Shown here in pieces: positions 44,173 to 51,442 of a stretch of 51,442 nt of DNA. The DNA is from Armatimonadota bacterium. GTDB lineage: Bacteria; Armatimonadota; JAAZEB01. Position 1 is the first letter of the stretch. Every line of letters begins with the position of its first letter. A program made the translations under genes and the position numbers. The notes under the pieces are model-generated. The model did not search any database, had not been told where the DNA came from, and worked only from the letters and a program-made list of their open reading frames with translations. Where the stretch lies: positions 1-51,442 of the forward strand of contig JAAZEM010000059.1 of the NCBI GenBank assembly GCA_012512265.1, in the 5' to 3' direction.

Positions 44173-45258
44173 TCAACGCTTCCGTTGGACGAAAGGCAGC
44201 GAGGCGACGCGCGCGCGGCGGCGCCTGCCGCGGAGTTCCACCCAGGCGGCTCGGTCCGGCACCGCCTCCTCGGGAGGAAGGTAAGCCAGCGCGATCCCTC
44301 GGTCGAGCGCTGGCGAAAACGTTCCACTGGTGACGACCCCGGTGGCTTCCGTATCTGTTCCGGCCGGTGCTCCTTGGCGGGGGATCGCCTTCTCCTCCAT
44401 GACGAGCCCCGTGAGGCGGCGAGTGGACGGGGCGGAGCGGGCATCTAGCACGGCTTCGCGCCCGACAAAATCGCCCTTATCCAGGTTCACCGCCCACATC
44501 AGCCCGGCCTCTACCGGATTCGTCTCCTCGTTCACTTCGTGACCGTAGAGCGCGTTGCCTGCCTCGATCCGCAGAACATCGCGCGCGCCCAATCCGCAGG
44601 GGAGCAGCCCGCTATCGCGCCCGGCATCCAGCAGGCGCTCCCAAAGCGCGAGGGCCTTCCCGGCCGGGCAGAAGAATTCCAGGCCATCCTCCCCCGTGTA
44701 GCCGGTGCGCGACGTGATCACTTCAGCGCCGTCGAAGCTCCACCGGGCAAAGCCGAAACGCCGGAGGGTGGTGAACTCCTGCCCGGTGGCTGCGCCGGCA
44801 ATCCCCAGCGCACGCGGTCCCTGCAGGGCCAGGATGGCGACCTCGCCGAAATGAGGGGTGACCTGCACTCCGGGGGAGACGTGTTCCTGGATCCACTGGA
44901 GGTCGCGGCTGGCGTTGGCGGCGTTTGCCACCACCCACAGGTCGTCGGACGCCAGCGAATAGATCAGCAGGTCATCGAGCACCCCCCCGTTGGGGGCGAG
45001 CATCAAGCCGTAGCGCACCCGGCCCACGGGGAGATCGCGCAGGGCACACGTCACCAGATGCTCCAGCTCCGCGCGCGCATTGGTGCCGCAGAGCTGGAGG
45101 ACACCCATATGGCTCACATCGAAGAGGCCAGCCGCCTGCCGGACGGCGCGCGCCTCTTCCAGGATGCCCGAATAGGAGACGGGCATCTCCCATCCCGCAA
45201 ACTCGACCAGAGTGGCACCGAGCCGGCGGTGTTCGGCATTGAGTATGGTCTGTTTCAT
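44173..45258 (-). CDS. gcvT: Aminomethyltransferase (glycine cleavage T protein)
   Basis: A 361 aa enzyme that moves the methylene group from the GcvH aminomethyl arm to tetrahydrofolate, releasing ammonia. Motifs: FAGWEMPVSYSG, the AGLFDVSHMG strand containing the catalytic Asp region, YTGEDGLEFF, LGARDVLRIEAG and NPVEAGLMWAVNLDK. The ATG overlaps the stop of the STAS gene (ATGA). Between gcvT and gcvH are 72 bases with a CCCGGCGC/GCGCCCGGG stem. Confident call. Confidence 0.97.
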   Translation of the reverse strand: MKQTILNAEHRRLGATLVEFAGWEMPVSYSGILEEARAVRQAAGLFDVSHMGVLQLCGTNARAELEHLVTCALRDLPVGRVRYGLMLAPNGGVLDDLLIYSLASDDLWVVANAANASRDLQWIQEHVSPGVQVTPHFGEVAILALQGPRALGIAGAATGQEFTTLRRFGFARWSFDGAEVITSRTGYTGEDGLEFFCPAGKALALWERLLDAGRDSGLLPCGLGARDVLRIEAGNALYGHEVNEETNPVEAGLMWAVNLDKGDFVGREAVLDARSAPSTRRLTGLVMEEKAIPRQGAPAGTDTEATGVVTSGTFSPALDRGIALAYLPPEEAVPDRAAWVELRGRRRRARVASLPFVQRKR

Positions 45259-45617
45259 GAGTTTCCAGCAGCCGCTGGCGTCACGTGCTTCAGCGCCTCC
45301 TCATTGGTCGTGTGGATATCGAAGATCTTGGAGAGACCGGTGATATCAAACACCTTCTGAATCTGGGGGTTCAGGCCGACCAGGCGCATGGTCCCACCGT
45401 GCTCGGCCGAGCGCTTCAGGCAGCCGACCAGCGTTCCGAGGCCAACGCTATCGATGAAGTCCACTTTCGACAGGTTGACGATGAGCGAGCGCACGCCCTC
45501 CTCGACCAGGCGCACCACCGTCTCTCGCAGTTCCAACGAGGTGTAGGCGTCGAGCTCGCCGGCAAGGGTGAGGATGGTCGCGTTGTCCACACGGCTGATG
45601 TCGATGGTCAAGTTCAT
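45255..45617 (-). CDS. STAS-domain anti-sigma factor antagonist-like protein in gcv operon
   Basis: A 120 aa SpoIIAA/RsbV-like STAS domain. Strands and helices read ATILTLAGELDAYTSLELR, SLIVNLSKVDFIDSVGLGTLVGC and the closing QKVFDITGLSKIFDIH. The Ser of FIDSVGLG is the phospho-site. Start is the ATG at 45617 with GGAG upstream. Its stop shares bases with the gcvT start (ATGA), so translation is likely coupled, an unusual partner for glycine cleavage genes. Regulatory target unknown; the RsbW-like gene at 38030-38455 is one candidate partner. Confidence 0.93.
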   Translation of the reverse strand: MNLTIDISRVDNATILTLAGELDAYTSLELRETVVRLVEEGVRSLIVNLSKVDFIDSVGLGTLVGCLKRSAEHGGTMRLVGLNPQIQKVFDITGLSKIFDIHTTNEEALKHVTPAAAGNS

Positions 45618-45838
45618 GGCTCCTGGTCTCCCCTCTCCGTGAAACTGACTTCCCAGAAGCACGGCCCTACCATGTGATCGCGCAACTCCGGTGTGGCCTG
45701 CCCCCAGGCGGTGCCGCGTCGCGACGCAATGGCCTGGAGGCACTGATAGCGAATCCCGCCGCGGTAGAATCGAGTGGGAGAGCAAGTCTGAACACCGTGA
45801 GGCCTCCCTTTGCCACGGCCCTCGCGGGCGACACGCAC
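45614..45838 (-). CDS. Possible small gene upstream of the STAS gene
   Basis: A 74-codon open frame from a GTG to a stop that overlaps the STAS ATG (ATGA). A TAGAAT box (45845-45850) would start transcription at the GTG itself, so it could be leaderless. The stretch RFYRGGIRYQCLQ vaguely recalls YkgJ-type proteins but the cysteine cluster is missing. It may be only leader sequence. Low confidence. Confidence 0.3.
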   Translation of the reverse strand: MRVAREGRGKGRPHGVQTCSPTRFYRGGIRYQCLQAIASRRGTAWGQATPELRDHMVGPCFWEVSFTERGDQEP

Positions 45839-45844
45839 CGCTTG

Positions 45845-45872
45845 ATTCTACCACACTACCTCGCTCGTGAAA
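45845..45872 (-). promoter_or_regulatory. Weak candidate promoter, minus strand
   Basis: TTTCAC, 16-base spacer, TAGAAT with a TG upstream (extended -10 type). It could serve the STAS-gcv operon besides the upstream promoter. Confidence 0.35.
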
Positions 45873-46082
45873 CGTAGTTCCTGCCGGGGCGCCCTCCTCC
45901 CGTTCGATAAGGCCACCTCTGCTCCTGGCGGCCTCCATCCGCTCGTGCCATTCCCACACGCGCAAGATGCAATAACACTCGTACTTACACCGGAGCCCAA
46001 CCGCTCGTTTCCTCTTGGAGAGGCTTTTCCCTAAGCAAACGCTCGAGCCCGTGGCGGTAGACTCAAACCCGGTTCCTACTCC

Positions 46083-46111
46083 ATTCTAACACCCGGGAAG
46101 AGGGGCGTCAA
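46083..46111 (-). promoter_or_regulatory. Probable promoter of STAS-gcvT-H-PA-PB-lipM operon
   Basis: On the minus strand: TTGACG, 17-base spacer, TAGAAT. Start expected near 46076, leaving a long leader of about 460 bases. Confidence 0.55.
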
Positions 46112-46129
46112 GAGCGGCGTCCGGGTGTT
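46088..46129. promoter_or_regulatory. Inverted repeat centred on the -35 box (operator-like)
   Basis: Perfect 9-bp arms AACACCCGG (46088-46096) and CCGGGTGTT (46121-46129). The dyad centre coincides with the centre of the TTGACG -35 box, suggesting a repressor site. Neither flanking gene ends here, so a terminator is less likely. Confidence 0.5.
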
Positions 46130-46264
46130 CTAGAGGCGCTGAAGGGGGACTGCCCAACTGCGGGCCGGGAGACCGGCAGGAATGCGCGCGCGCTTGCGGT
46201 AATCCTCAGACAGCACGGCCGCGGGACCGGCTGGCGGCACGCTGCAATGTGAGGAGTAGAGATC

Positions 46265-47305
46265 ATGTCGGACAAGGTGAGAATCGCCTTTGTTGGGTGC
46301 GGGGGCCATGCCTCGGGGGCGCTCTACCCGCAGTTCGCGCGGATTGCGGAGATCGACCTGGTGGCAGTGGTCGACCAGATCGAGGAGAAGCGTCTGGTGG
46401 CGCAGCGCACCTGGGGCGCGCGCCGCGCCTATGCCAGCGTCGAGGAGATGCTGGACAAGGAGAAGCCCGAAGGGGTGTGCATCTCGGGCCCCCCGCAGAT
46501 GCACTACGAGGTGGGCCTGCAAGTGTTGGAGCGGGGCATCCCCATCTTTGTGGAGAAGCCGTCCGCGATTGACTTTCAGCACGCCTATGACCTGGCGGAG
46601 GCCGCGCGCAAGGCCGGCACCTTCGGGATGACCGCCTTCATGAAGCGGTTCGCTACCGCCTACGAGAAGGCAAAGGAGATCACCCAGCGCGAGGAGTTTG
46701 GGCCGGTCTCGATGGTGAGCGTGCGCTACACGCATGGCGCCTACCCCTCGATCTGGGGGATCGAGGACCGCGCCCTCGTCTGTCTGATCGGCAACCAGTG
46801 CCACGCCTTCGATCTGGCCCGCTACTTCGGCGGCGACGTGACGGAGCTCTACGCCCGCCTCTGTGATCGTGGCGAGGGCTGCTTCGCCTTCGCAGTCACC
46901 CTCCAGTTTGAGAACGGCGCTGTCGGCCTGCTCAACAGCAACGCCACGGATGATCCGAGCTGGAACATCCGCGAGACGCTGAACGTCTCTGGCCTCCTCT
47001 GCAGCGTGGATGTCGAGGATATGATCCACGTGAACTACCGCCCGCGCGAGCGTTGGGCGCCGGAGCTGGGCCCCTGGCGCGAGGGGCTGTACGCGCTGCC
47101 GCACGCCGTCTCGTTCAACCTGGGCGGACGCTGGCTGGGCTACGAAGGCGAGCTGCGTCACTTCGCGCAGTGCATCCGCGGCGAGGTGGAGAACCGCTCG
47201 TCGCTCTACGATGGCGCCGCCTCTCTCGCCATCGCCGAGGCGATCTGGGAAAGCGCCAAGACCGGCAAGCCGGTCCGGCCCAAATCCCACAAGCCAGGGC
47301 AGTAG
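46265..47305 (+). CDS. Gfo/Idh/MocA-family oxidoreductase
   Basis: A 346 aa NAD(P)-dependent sugar dehydrogenase-like enzyme. N-terminal Rossmann motif VGCGGHASG; the EKP motif (FVEKPSAIDF, residues about 97-106) holds the conserved catalytic-site Lys. The rest is the beta-sheet C-terminal domain. Substrate unknown; members act on sugars, inositols and glycosides. The GH38 gene follows 214 bases downstream on the same strand, so both may handle the same glycan. TGAGGAGTAGAGATC precedes the ATG. Confidence 0.92.
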   Translation: MSDKVRIAFVGCGGHASGALYPQFARIAEIDLVAVVDQIEEKRLVAQRTWGARRAYASVEEMLDKEKPEGVCISGPPQMHYEVGLQVLERGIPIFVEKPSAIDFQHAYDLAEAARKAGTFGMTAFMKRFATAYEKAKEITQREEFGPVSMVSVRYTHGAYPSIWGIEDRALVCLIGNQCHAFDLARYFGGDVTELYARLCDRGEGCFAFAVTLQFENGAVGLLNSNATDDPSWNIRETLNVSGLLCSVDVEDMIHVNYRPRERWAPELGPWREGLYALPHAVSFNLGGRWLGYEGELRHFAQCIRGEVENRSSLYDGAASLAIAEAIWESAKTGKPVRPKSHKPGQ

Positions 47306-47320
47306 GTTTCGCTTCGCGGG

Positions 47321-47354
47321 CGGGCAGGGTGCGGCGCCGCGCCTTGCCTGCCCG
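47321..47354 (+). terminator. Hairpin after the oxidoreductase gene
   Basis: Arms CGGGCAGG and CCTGCCCG with an 18-base GC-rich loop that contains its own GCGGCGCCGC palindrome. No T-run. Confidence 0.5.
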
Positions 47355-47519
47355 GAGCTCTGGTCCAGCCGGGGGGAGAGCAGGTGGGGCCAGCAAGGTC
47401 CTGCCGGAGGCTTTCCCCTGCCGGGCAGCCGTGGGAGGAGCGCGCTCGGGAGCGCCGAACCGGTATCGGGAACGACGAGGGCATCCCTCTACCGCCTGCC
47501 CGGATTGCCGAGGAAGCGT

Positions 47520-50500
47520 ATGCTCAAACACCCGCAACTCACCGCCCAGCGCCTCGAGCGCTGCCTGAACAACGAGATTCGGCCCCATATCTACCAGGAT
47601 CTCACGCCGCTGGAGGTTGCTGTCTTCCAGTGTCCGGATCCGATCCCCTACGCCGAGGCGATACGCCAGGAGTATCGCTCCGTCTCGGTCGGCTTCCGCT
47701 GGGGGCCGGTGTGGTCCACGGCGTGGTTTCGCTTGCGCGGTGCCATCCCCGAGGCGTTTGCCGGCCACGAGGTGGTGGCCCTGATCGACACCTCCTCCGA
47801 GGCGCTCGTGTGGGATGGCGATTGTCCCGGCCAGGGACTGGATGCCAACCGCTCCGATTACCTCCTTGCCGAGAGCGCCGTCGCTGGCCAGCCGGTGGAG
47901 CTGTACGTCGAGGCCGCAGGGAACCACCTCTTCGGCATCTCCGCGATGGGGCAGACCAGTGGCCTGGCGCGCGTGCCAGAGCCGTTTGAGCTGCGGCGGG
48001 CCCACCTGGCGCGCTTCGACCGGGCGCATTGGAACCTCTTCAACGACTTCCGCGTGCTCCTGGACCTGATGAAGGCCCTCCCCGAGGGCGACCCGCGCAA
48101 GGCGCAACTCCTCTACGACCTGAATGAGTGTGCCAACCGCTACCTGACGGGGCAGGGCCCCAAGGCGGCCCGCGAGGCGCTGGCCCAGGCGCTCTCGCTC
48201 CCGGCGCGCGCATCGAGCACGCGGGCGAGCGCCATCGGGCACGCGCACATCGACGTTGCCTGGCTGTGGCCCCTGCGTGAGACGGTGCGCAAGTGCGCGC
48301 GCACCTTCTCCACGGCCCTCCGCTACATGGAGCGCTACCCCAACTACAAGTTCGGGCAGAGCCAGCCGCAGCTCTACGCCTTCACCAAGGAGCACTATCC
48401 GAAGCTGTACGCGCGCATTAAAGAAGCCGTGGCCGCCGGGCGCTGGGAGCCCGTGGGCGCGATGTGGGTCGAGGCCGACTGCAACCTCTCCTCCGGCGAG
48501 AGCCTGGTCCGCCAGGTGGTGCATGGGAAGCGCTTCTTCATGGATGAGTTCGGCTTCGAGACCGACGTGCTCTACCTGCCGGACGTCTTTGGCTATTCCG
48601 CGGCGCTGCCGCAGATCCTGCGGAAGGCGCGCGTTCCCTACTTCATGACGCAGAAGATCTCCTGGAACCAGTTCAACCAGTTCCCGCACCACACGTTCCT
48701 GTGGCAGGGGATCGACGGCACCCGGGTCTTCTCTCACTTCCTGCCGGCGAACAGCTACAACAGCGTCTACACCGCAGAGGAGCTGCGCCGGGCAGAAGCC
48801 AACTTCAAGGAGGCCGACCGCGCCCGGTCTTGGCTCTACCTCTTTGGCTACGGCGATGGCGGAGGCGGCCCGACCAAGGAGATGCTCGAGGCGGCGGAGC
48901 GCGTCAAAAACCTGGATGGCGTGCCCCGGGTGGAGCAGGAGTTCGCGCGCGACTTCTTCCGCCGCGCCGAGGCCGAGGCGAAGGACCTGCCCGTCTGGGC
49001 TGGCGAGCTCTATCTGGAGCTCCATCGCGGCACCTACACGACGCAGGCGCACAACAAGCGCATGAACCGGCGCTGCGAGTTGCTCCTCCGCGACGCCGAG
49101 TTCTTCGCGAGCATCCGACCAAACGCGATGCCGAGCTACCCCGCGGAGACGCTCGACCGGTGCTGGAAGCTGGTGCTTCTCAACCAGTTCCACGATGTGC
49201 TGCCGGGGTCATCCATCGGCTGGGTGTACGAGGACTCGCGCGAGCAGTATGCCGAGGTCGAGCGCGAGGGCGAGAGGATTGTTGCGAGCGCGTTGGCCAG
49301 CCTGTGCGAGCGGATCGATACGGCGGGCTGCCGCCAGCCGGTGGTCGTCTGGAACAGCCTGAGCCGGGCGCACCGTGGCGCGGTGATGCTGCCGCTCCAG
49401 GGTTCGGCGCCCCGCTCGGTGAGAGACCCGCGCGGCGTCCGCCATCCGGTGCAGGAGACGACGGTCGGGAGCGAGCGGTATCTCCTCTTCATCGCCGAAG
49501 CCCCGGAACACGGCTACGCGCTCTATGACCTCTCGGAGGAGGCGCCGGACGCGGGTTACGAGCGGGTGCATGTGACCGAGCGCTCGCTGGAGAATGAGCT
49601 CCTGCGCATCGAGCTGGACGAGCACGGCATGATCGCCCGCGTTTTCGACAAGCGCCGGGGGCGGGAGGTGCTCGCGCCGGGGGCGAAGGCGAACGTGCTC
49701 CAGCTCTTCGACGACCGGCCGAACAACTGGGACGCTTGGGACATCGATGCCTTCTATGCCGAGACGGGACGCGACGTGACCGAGCTCAGCGAGATCCGCG
49801 TGGTGGAGTCCGGTCCGGTGCGCGGCGCCATCGAGATCGTGCGCCGCTTTGGCGATTCCGAGGTCCGTCAGCGGGTCCAGCTCCTCGCGGGGAGCGGGCG
49901 CGTCGATTTCGTGACGGAGGCGGAGTGGCACGAGGCGCACAAGCTCCTCAAGGTGGCGTTCCCGGTGGACCTGAACGCCAGCCGGGCGACTTTCGAGATC
50001 CAGTACGGGCACGTGGAGCGGCCCACGCACCGGAATACGTCGTGGGATCTGGCGCGCTTCGAGGTGGTGGCGCACAAGTGGGTGGATCTGAGCGAGGGAG
50101 ATTACGGCGTCGCCCTGCTGAACGACTGCAAGTACGGCCACGACGTGCTGGGCAACACGCTGCGCCTCAGCCTGCTGCGCGCGCCAAAGAATCCGGACCC
50201 GAACGCCGACATGGGGCATCACCGCTTCACCTACTCGCTCTATCCCCACGCGGGCGACTTGCGCCACGGCGAAGTGGTGGCCGAGGGCTACCGCCTGAAC
50301 GTGCCGCTGCGCGCGGTGCCGGTGAAGCCGCGTTCGGGCGAGCTTCCCGCGGAGTGCTCCTTCTTCACCGTCGATAACCCCAACGTCTTCGTGGAGGTGG
50401 TGAAGCGTGCGGAGAGGGAGGATGCGTGGGTGGTGCGCCTCTACGAAGCGCACAACACTCGGGGCTCGGTGTCGCTCTCCACGAGGCTGCCGGTAGAGCA

Positions 50501-50612
50501 TGCCTACCTGGCGGATCTCATGGAAGATCCCATCGAGGAGGTGCCGGTGAGCGACGGCACGATCCGGATCGATATCAAACCGTTTGAGATCGTAACGCTC
50601 CTCCTTCGTTGA
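47520..50612 (+). CDS. GH38 alpha-mannosidase
   Basis: A 1030 aa glycoside hydrolase family 38 enzyme hydrolysing alpha-mannosides. The N-terminal ~230 residues form the bacterial-type accessory domain, then the GH38 barrel: zinc ligands His243 and Asp245 in GHAHIDVAW, the nucleophile Asp320 in MWVEADCNLSSGESL, LPDVFGYSAALPQIL and WVYEDSREQY later, and beta-sandwich domains to the end. No signal peptide, so it is probably cytoplasmic. The ATG at 47520 (MLKHPQLTAQRLERCL) matches family starts; the frame is open further upstream without similarity. Linkage specificity is unknown. Confidence 0.95.
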   Translation: MLKHPQLTAQRLERCLNNEIRPHIYQDLTPLEVAVFQCPDPIPYAEAIRQEYRSVSVGFRWGPVWSTAWFRLRGAIPEAFAGHEVVALIDTSSEALVWDGDCPGQGLDANRSDYLLAESAVAGQPVELYVEAAGNHLFGISAMGQTSGLARVPEPFELRRAHLARFDRAHWNLFNDFRVLLDLMKALPEGDPRKAQLLYDLNECANRYLTGQGPKAAREALAQALSLPARASSTRASAIGHAHIDVAWLWPLRETVRKCARTFSTALRYMERYPNYKFGQSQPQLYAFTKEHYPKLYARIKEAVAAGRWEPVGAMWVEADCNLSSGESLVRQVVHGKRFFMDEFGFETDVLYLPDVFGYSAALPQILRKARVPYFMTQKISWNQFNQFPHHTFLWQGIDGTRVFSHFLPANSYNSVYTAEELRRAEANFKEADRARSWLYLFGYGDGGGGPTKEMLEAAERVKNLDGVPRVEQEFARDFFRRAEAEAKDLPVWAGELYLELHRGTYTTQAHNKRMNRRCELLLRDAEFFASIRPNAMPSYPAETLDRCWKLVLLNQFHDVLPGSSIGWVYEDSREQYAEVEREGERIVASALASLCERIDTAGCRQPVVVWNSLSRAHRGAVMLPLQGSAPRSVRDPRGVRHPVQETTVGSERYLLFIAEAPEHGYALYDLSEEAPDAGYERVHVTERSLENELLRIELDEHGMIARVFDKRRGREVLAPGAKANVLQLFDDRPNNWDAWDIDAFYAETGRDVTELSEIRVVESGPVRGAIEIVRRFGDSEVRQRVQLLAGSGRVDFVTEAEWHEAHKLLKVAFPVDLNASRATFEIQYGHVERPTHRNTSWDLARFEVVAHKWVDLSEGDYGVALLNDCKYGHDVLGNTLRLSLLRAPKNPDPNADMGHHRFTYSLYPHAGDLRHGEVVAEGYRLNVPLRAVPVKPRSGELPAECSFFTVDNPNVFVEVVKRAEREDAWVVRLYEAHNTRGSVSLSTRLPVEHAYLADLMEDPIEEVPVSDGTIRIDIKPFEIVTLLLR

Positions 50613-50627
50613 ATTGAGGAGGATTCA

Positions 50628-50672
50628 GGGGAGCGCGGGCAGATTCAGTCCGTCAGGTCGGCCCGCGCTCCC
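50628..50672 (+). terminator. Terminator-like hairpin after the mannosidase gene
   Basis: 12-bp arms GGGAGCGCGGGC and GCCCGCGCTCCC with a 20-base loop, ending 60 bases past the stop. Confidence 0.6.
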
Positions 50673-50700
50673 TCCCCACGGGTATCTTCGCACTCTCCCA

Positions 50701-50740
50701 TCCGCGTCTGTTCATCCACGGTATCGATGCCGGCGTGGGG
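50701..50740 (+). repeat. ATCCGTGG-type interspersed repeat, copy D
   Basis: CATCCGCGTCTG then TTCATCCACGGTATCGATGC and CGGCGTGGGG; closest to copy A (15101-15140), sharing TTCATCC-CGGTATCGATGCCG. Confidence 0.6.
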
Positions 50741-50810
50741 TAGGGCGGTGCCCTCGTGCAGCATGACCGTATGCTTCCGGAGCCTGACCTTTGCCGTTGT
50801 TTCGTTCTGT

Positions 50811-50839
50811 TGCAATCCGCTTTCGCCTCGGATATAATG
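50811..50839 (+). promoter_or_regulatory. Promoter of the DUF1846 gene
   Basis: TTGCAA, 17-base spacer, TATAAT, about 75 bases before the ATG. Confidence 0.6.
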
Positions 50840-50916
50840 AGAAGTGACGGCACCCCAGGCCCTCTTTCCTGCGAGTCAAAGTGCCGGAATCTAGCAAGGA
50901 GTTAGAAAACCAAAGT

Positions 50917-51442
50917 ATGGCCGGCACGGCGAGAATGGTAGGATTCGATAACGAGAAGTACTTGCGCGAGCAGACCCAGGCAATCCAGGAGCGCATCGCG
51001 AAGTTCGGCGGCAAACTCTACCTGGAGTTCGGGGGCAAAATCCTCTTCGATTACCACGCGGCCCGGGTCCTCCCCGGCTTTGATCCCAATGTGAAGATGC
51101 GCCTCCTTCAGCAGCTGAAGGACCGCGCCGATATTATCCTCTGCATCTACGCCGGCGACATTGAACGCAAGAAGATTCGCGCCGATTTTGGCATCACCTA
51201 CGATGCCGATGTCCTCAAGCAGATCGACGACTTCCGCCAGTGGGGGCTGGATATCCGTGCCGTCGTGATCACCCGGTATGAAGACCAGCCGGCAGCGCGC
51301 ATCTTCCGCAACCGCCTGGAGCGCCGCGGGATCCGCGTCTATGCCCACCGCCGCATCCCCGGATACCCGACAGATGTGGACACCATCGTCAGTGATGAGG
51401 GCTACGGGGCGAATGAGCATGTGGAGACCGAGGCCCCGCTGG
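50917..51442 (+). CDS. DUF1846 (UPF0371) family protein, 3' end cut by window
   Basis: The first 175 residues of a normally ~490-500 aa conserved protein of unknown function. Motifs: [61 protein letters not shown] and [16 protein letters not shown] match the family closely. The frame is open to the window end. Start at ATG 50917 behind AAGGAG (15 bases, slightly far); an in-frame ATG six codons on ([10 protein letters not shown]) is an alternative. Some structures suggest a nucleoside- or sugar-linked role; I do not assign one. Confidence 0.9.
   Translation, partial: MAGTARMVGFDNEKYLREQTQAIQERIAKFGGKLYLEFGGKILFDYHAARVLPGFDPNVKMRLLQQLKDRADIILCIYAGDIERKKIRADFGITYDADVLKQIDDFRQWGLDIRAVVITRYEDQPAARIFRNRLERRGIRVYAHRRIPGYPTDVDTIVSDEGYGANEHVETEAPL

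Larger units (their letters stand above)
45873..46264. other. Intergenic region between divergent STAS-gcv and MocA genes
   Basis: No supported gene. It contains the probable gcv promoter with a dyad on its -35 box (46083-46129). I looked for the glycine riboswitch core (CCGAAGG..GCAA) on the minus strand and did not find it. Confidence 0.45.

Noticed and set aside
45618-46076. Glycine riboswitch expected before a gcv operon
   Set aside because: The conserved core CCGAAGG..GCAA was not found on the minus strand.
47115-49193. 692-codon open frame on the minus strand opposite the mannosidase gene
   Set aside because: Shadow of a high-GC gene: no family motifs, while the plus strand has all GH38 residues.

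Overview
The window is a high-GC, densely coded bacterial chromosome segment with no rRNA, tRNA, CRISPR array, transposase or phage gene that I can see. Gene content includes cdaA-cdaR-glmM, a split gcvPA/gcvPB glycine cleavage system, an archaeal-like chaperonin beside hrcA, a glycyl radical enzyme, GH38 and heparinase-like carbohydrate enzymes, and many STAS and response-regulator proteins. This suggests an uncultured, possibly thermophilic and at least partly anaerobic member of the Terrabacteria side of the tree, for example Armatimonadota or a neighbouring phylum. That placement is inference; no marker gene here settles it.

Layout. 0-5 kb: two secreted proteins, one a fusion of an STN-like domain, a trypsin-like protease and a beta-propeller. 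5-9 kb: a short-chain dehydrogenase with two altered catalytic residues, divergent from a glycyl radical enzyme and its activase. 9.6-11.4 kb: iscS and an IscU-BFD scaffold. 11.6-14 kb, minus strand: a frameshifted PilZ gene, an Rnk/GreA-like protein, a zinc-ribbon protein and a STAS protein. 14-15.2 kb: mostly non-coding, with one possible leaderless small gene and a dispersed repeat. 15.2-18.6 kb, minus: the classical cdaA-cdaR-glmM operon (c-di-AMP synthesis and cell-wall precursor) behind a long, hairpin-rich leader. 19-25.3 kb: HD-GYP protein, rpiA, two small membrane proteins, cyclophilin, a nicotinate phosphoribosyltransferase-like enzyme and glutamate dehydrogenase. 26-32.4 kb: URO-D-like protein, heparinase-like protein, soluble histidine kinase and NtrC-type regulator. 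32.4-33 kb: hairpin and repeat-rich gap.

33-38.5 kb is one tight operon: mtnP-mtnA-apt (methylthioadenosine and adenine salvage), hrcA, a thermosome-like (group III) chaperonin and an RsbW-like ATPase. The chaperonin reading frame is broken by one base in a run of eight G. A response regulator, a small membrane protein and clpS follow, each with its own spacing. 40-45.6 kb, minus: STAS-gcvT-gcvH-gcvPA-gcvPB-lipM, in which a SpoIIAA-like STAS gene is translationally coupled to gcvT and a lipoyl/octanoyl transferase closes the operon. 46.2-50.6 kb: Gfo/Idh/MocA oxidoreductase and a GH38 alpha-mannosidase. The right edge holds the start of a DUF1846 gene.

Most interesting points: the hrcA-linked archaeal-type chaperonin, the unassigned glycyl radical enzyme, the STAS gene fused by overlap to the glycine cleavage operon with a dyad centred on its -35 box, the protease-propeller fusion, the hairpin-rich cdaA leader, and an intergenic repeat family. 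Two genes are broken at G-runs, so homopolymer errors in the sequence must be considered before calling either a pseudogene.
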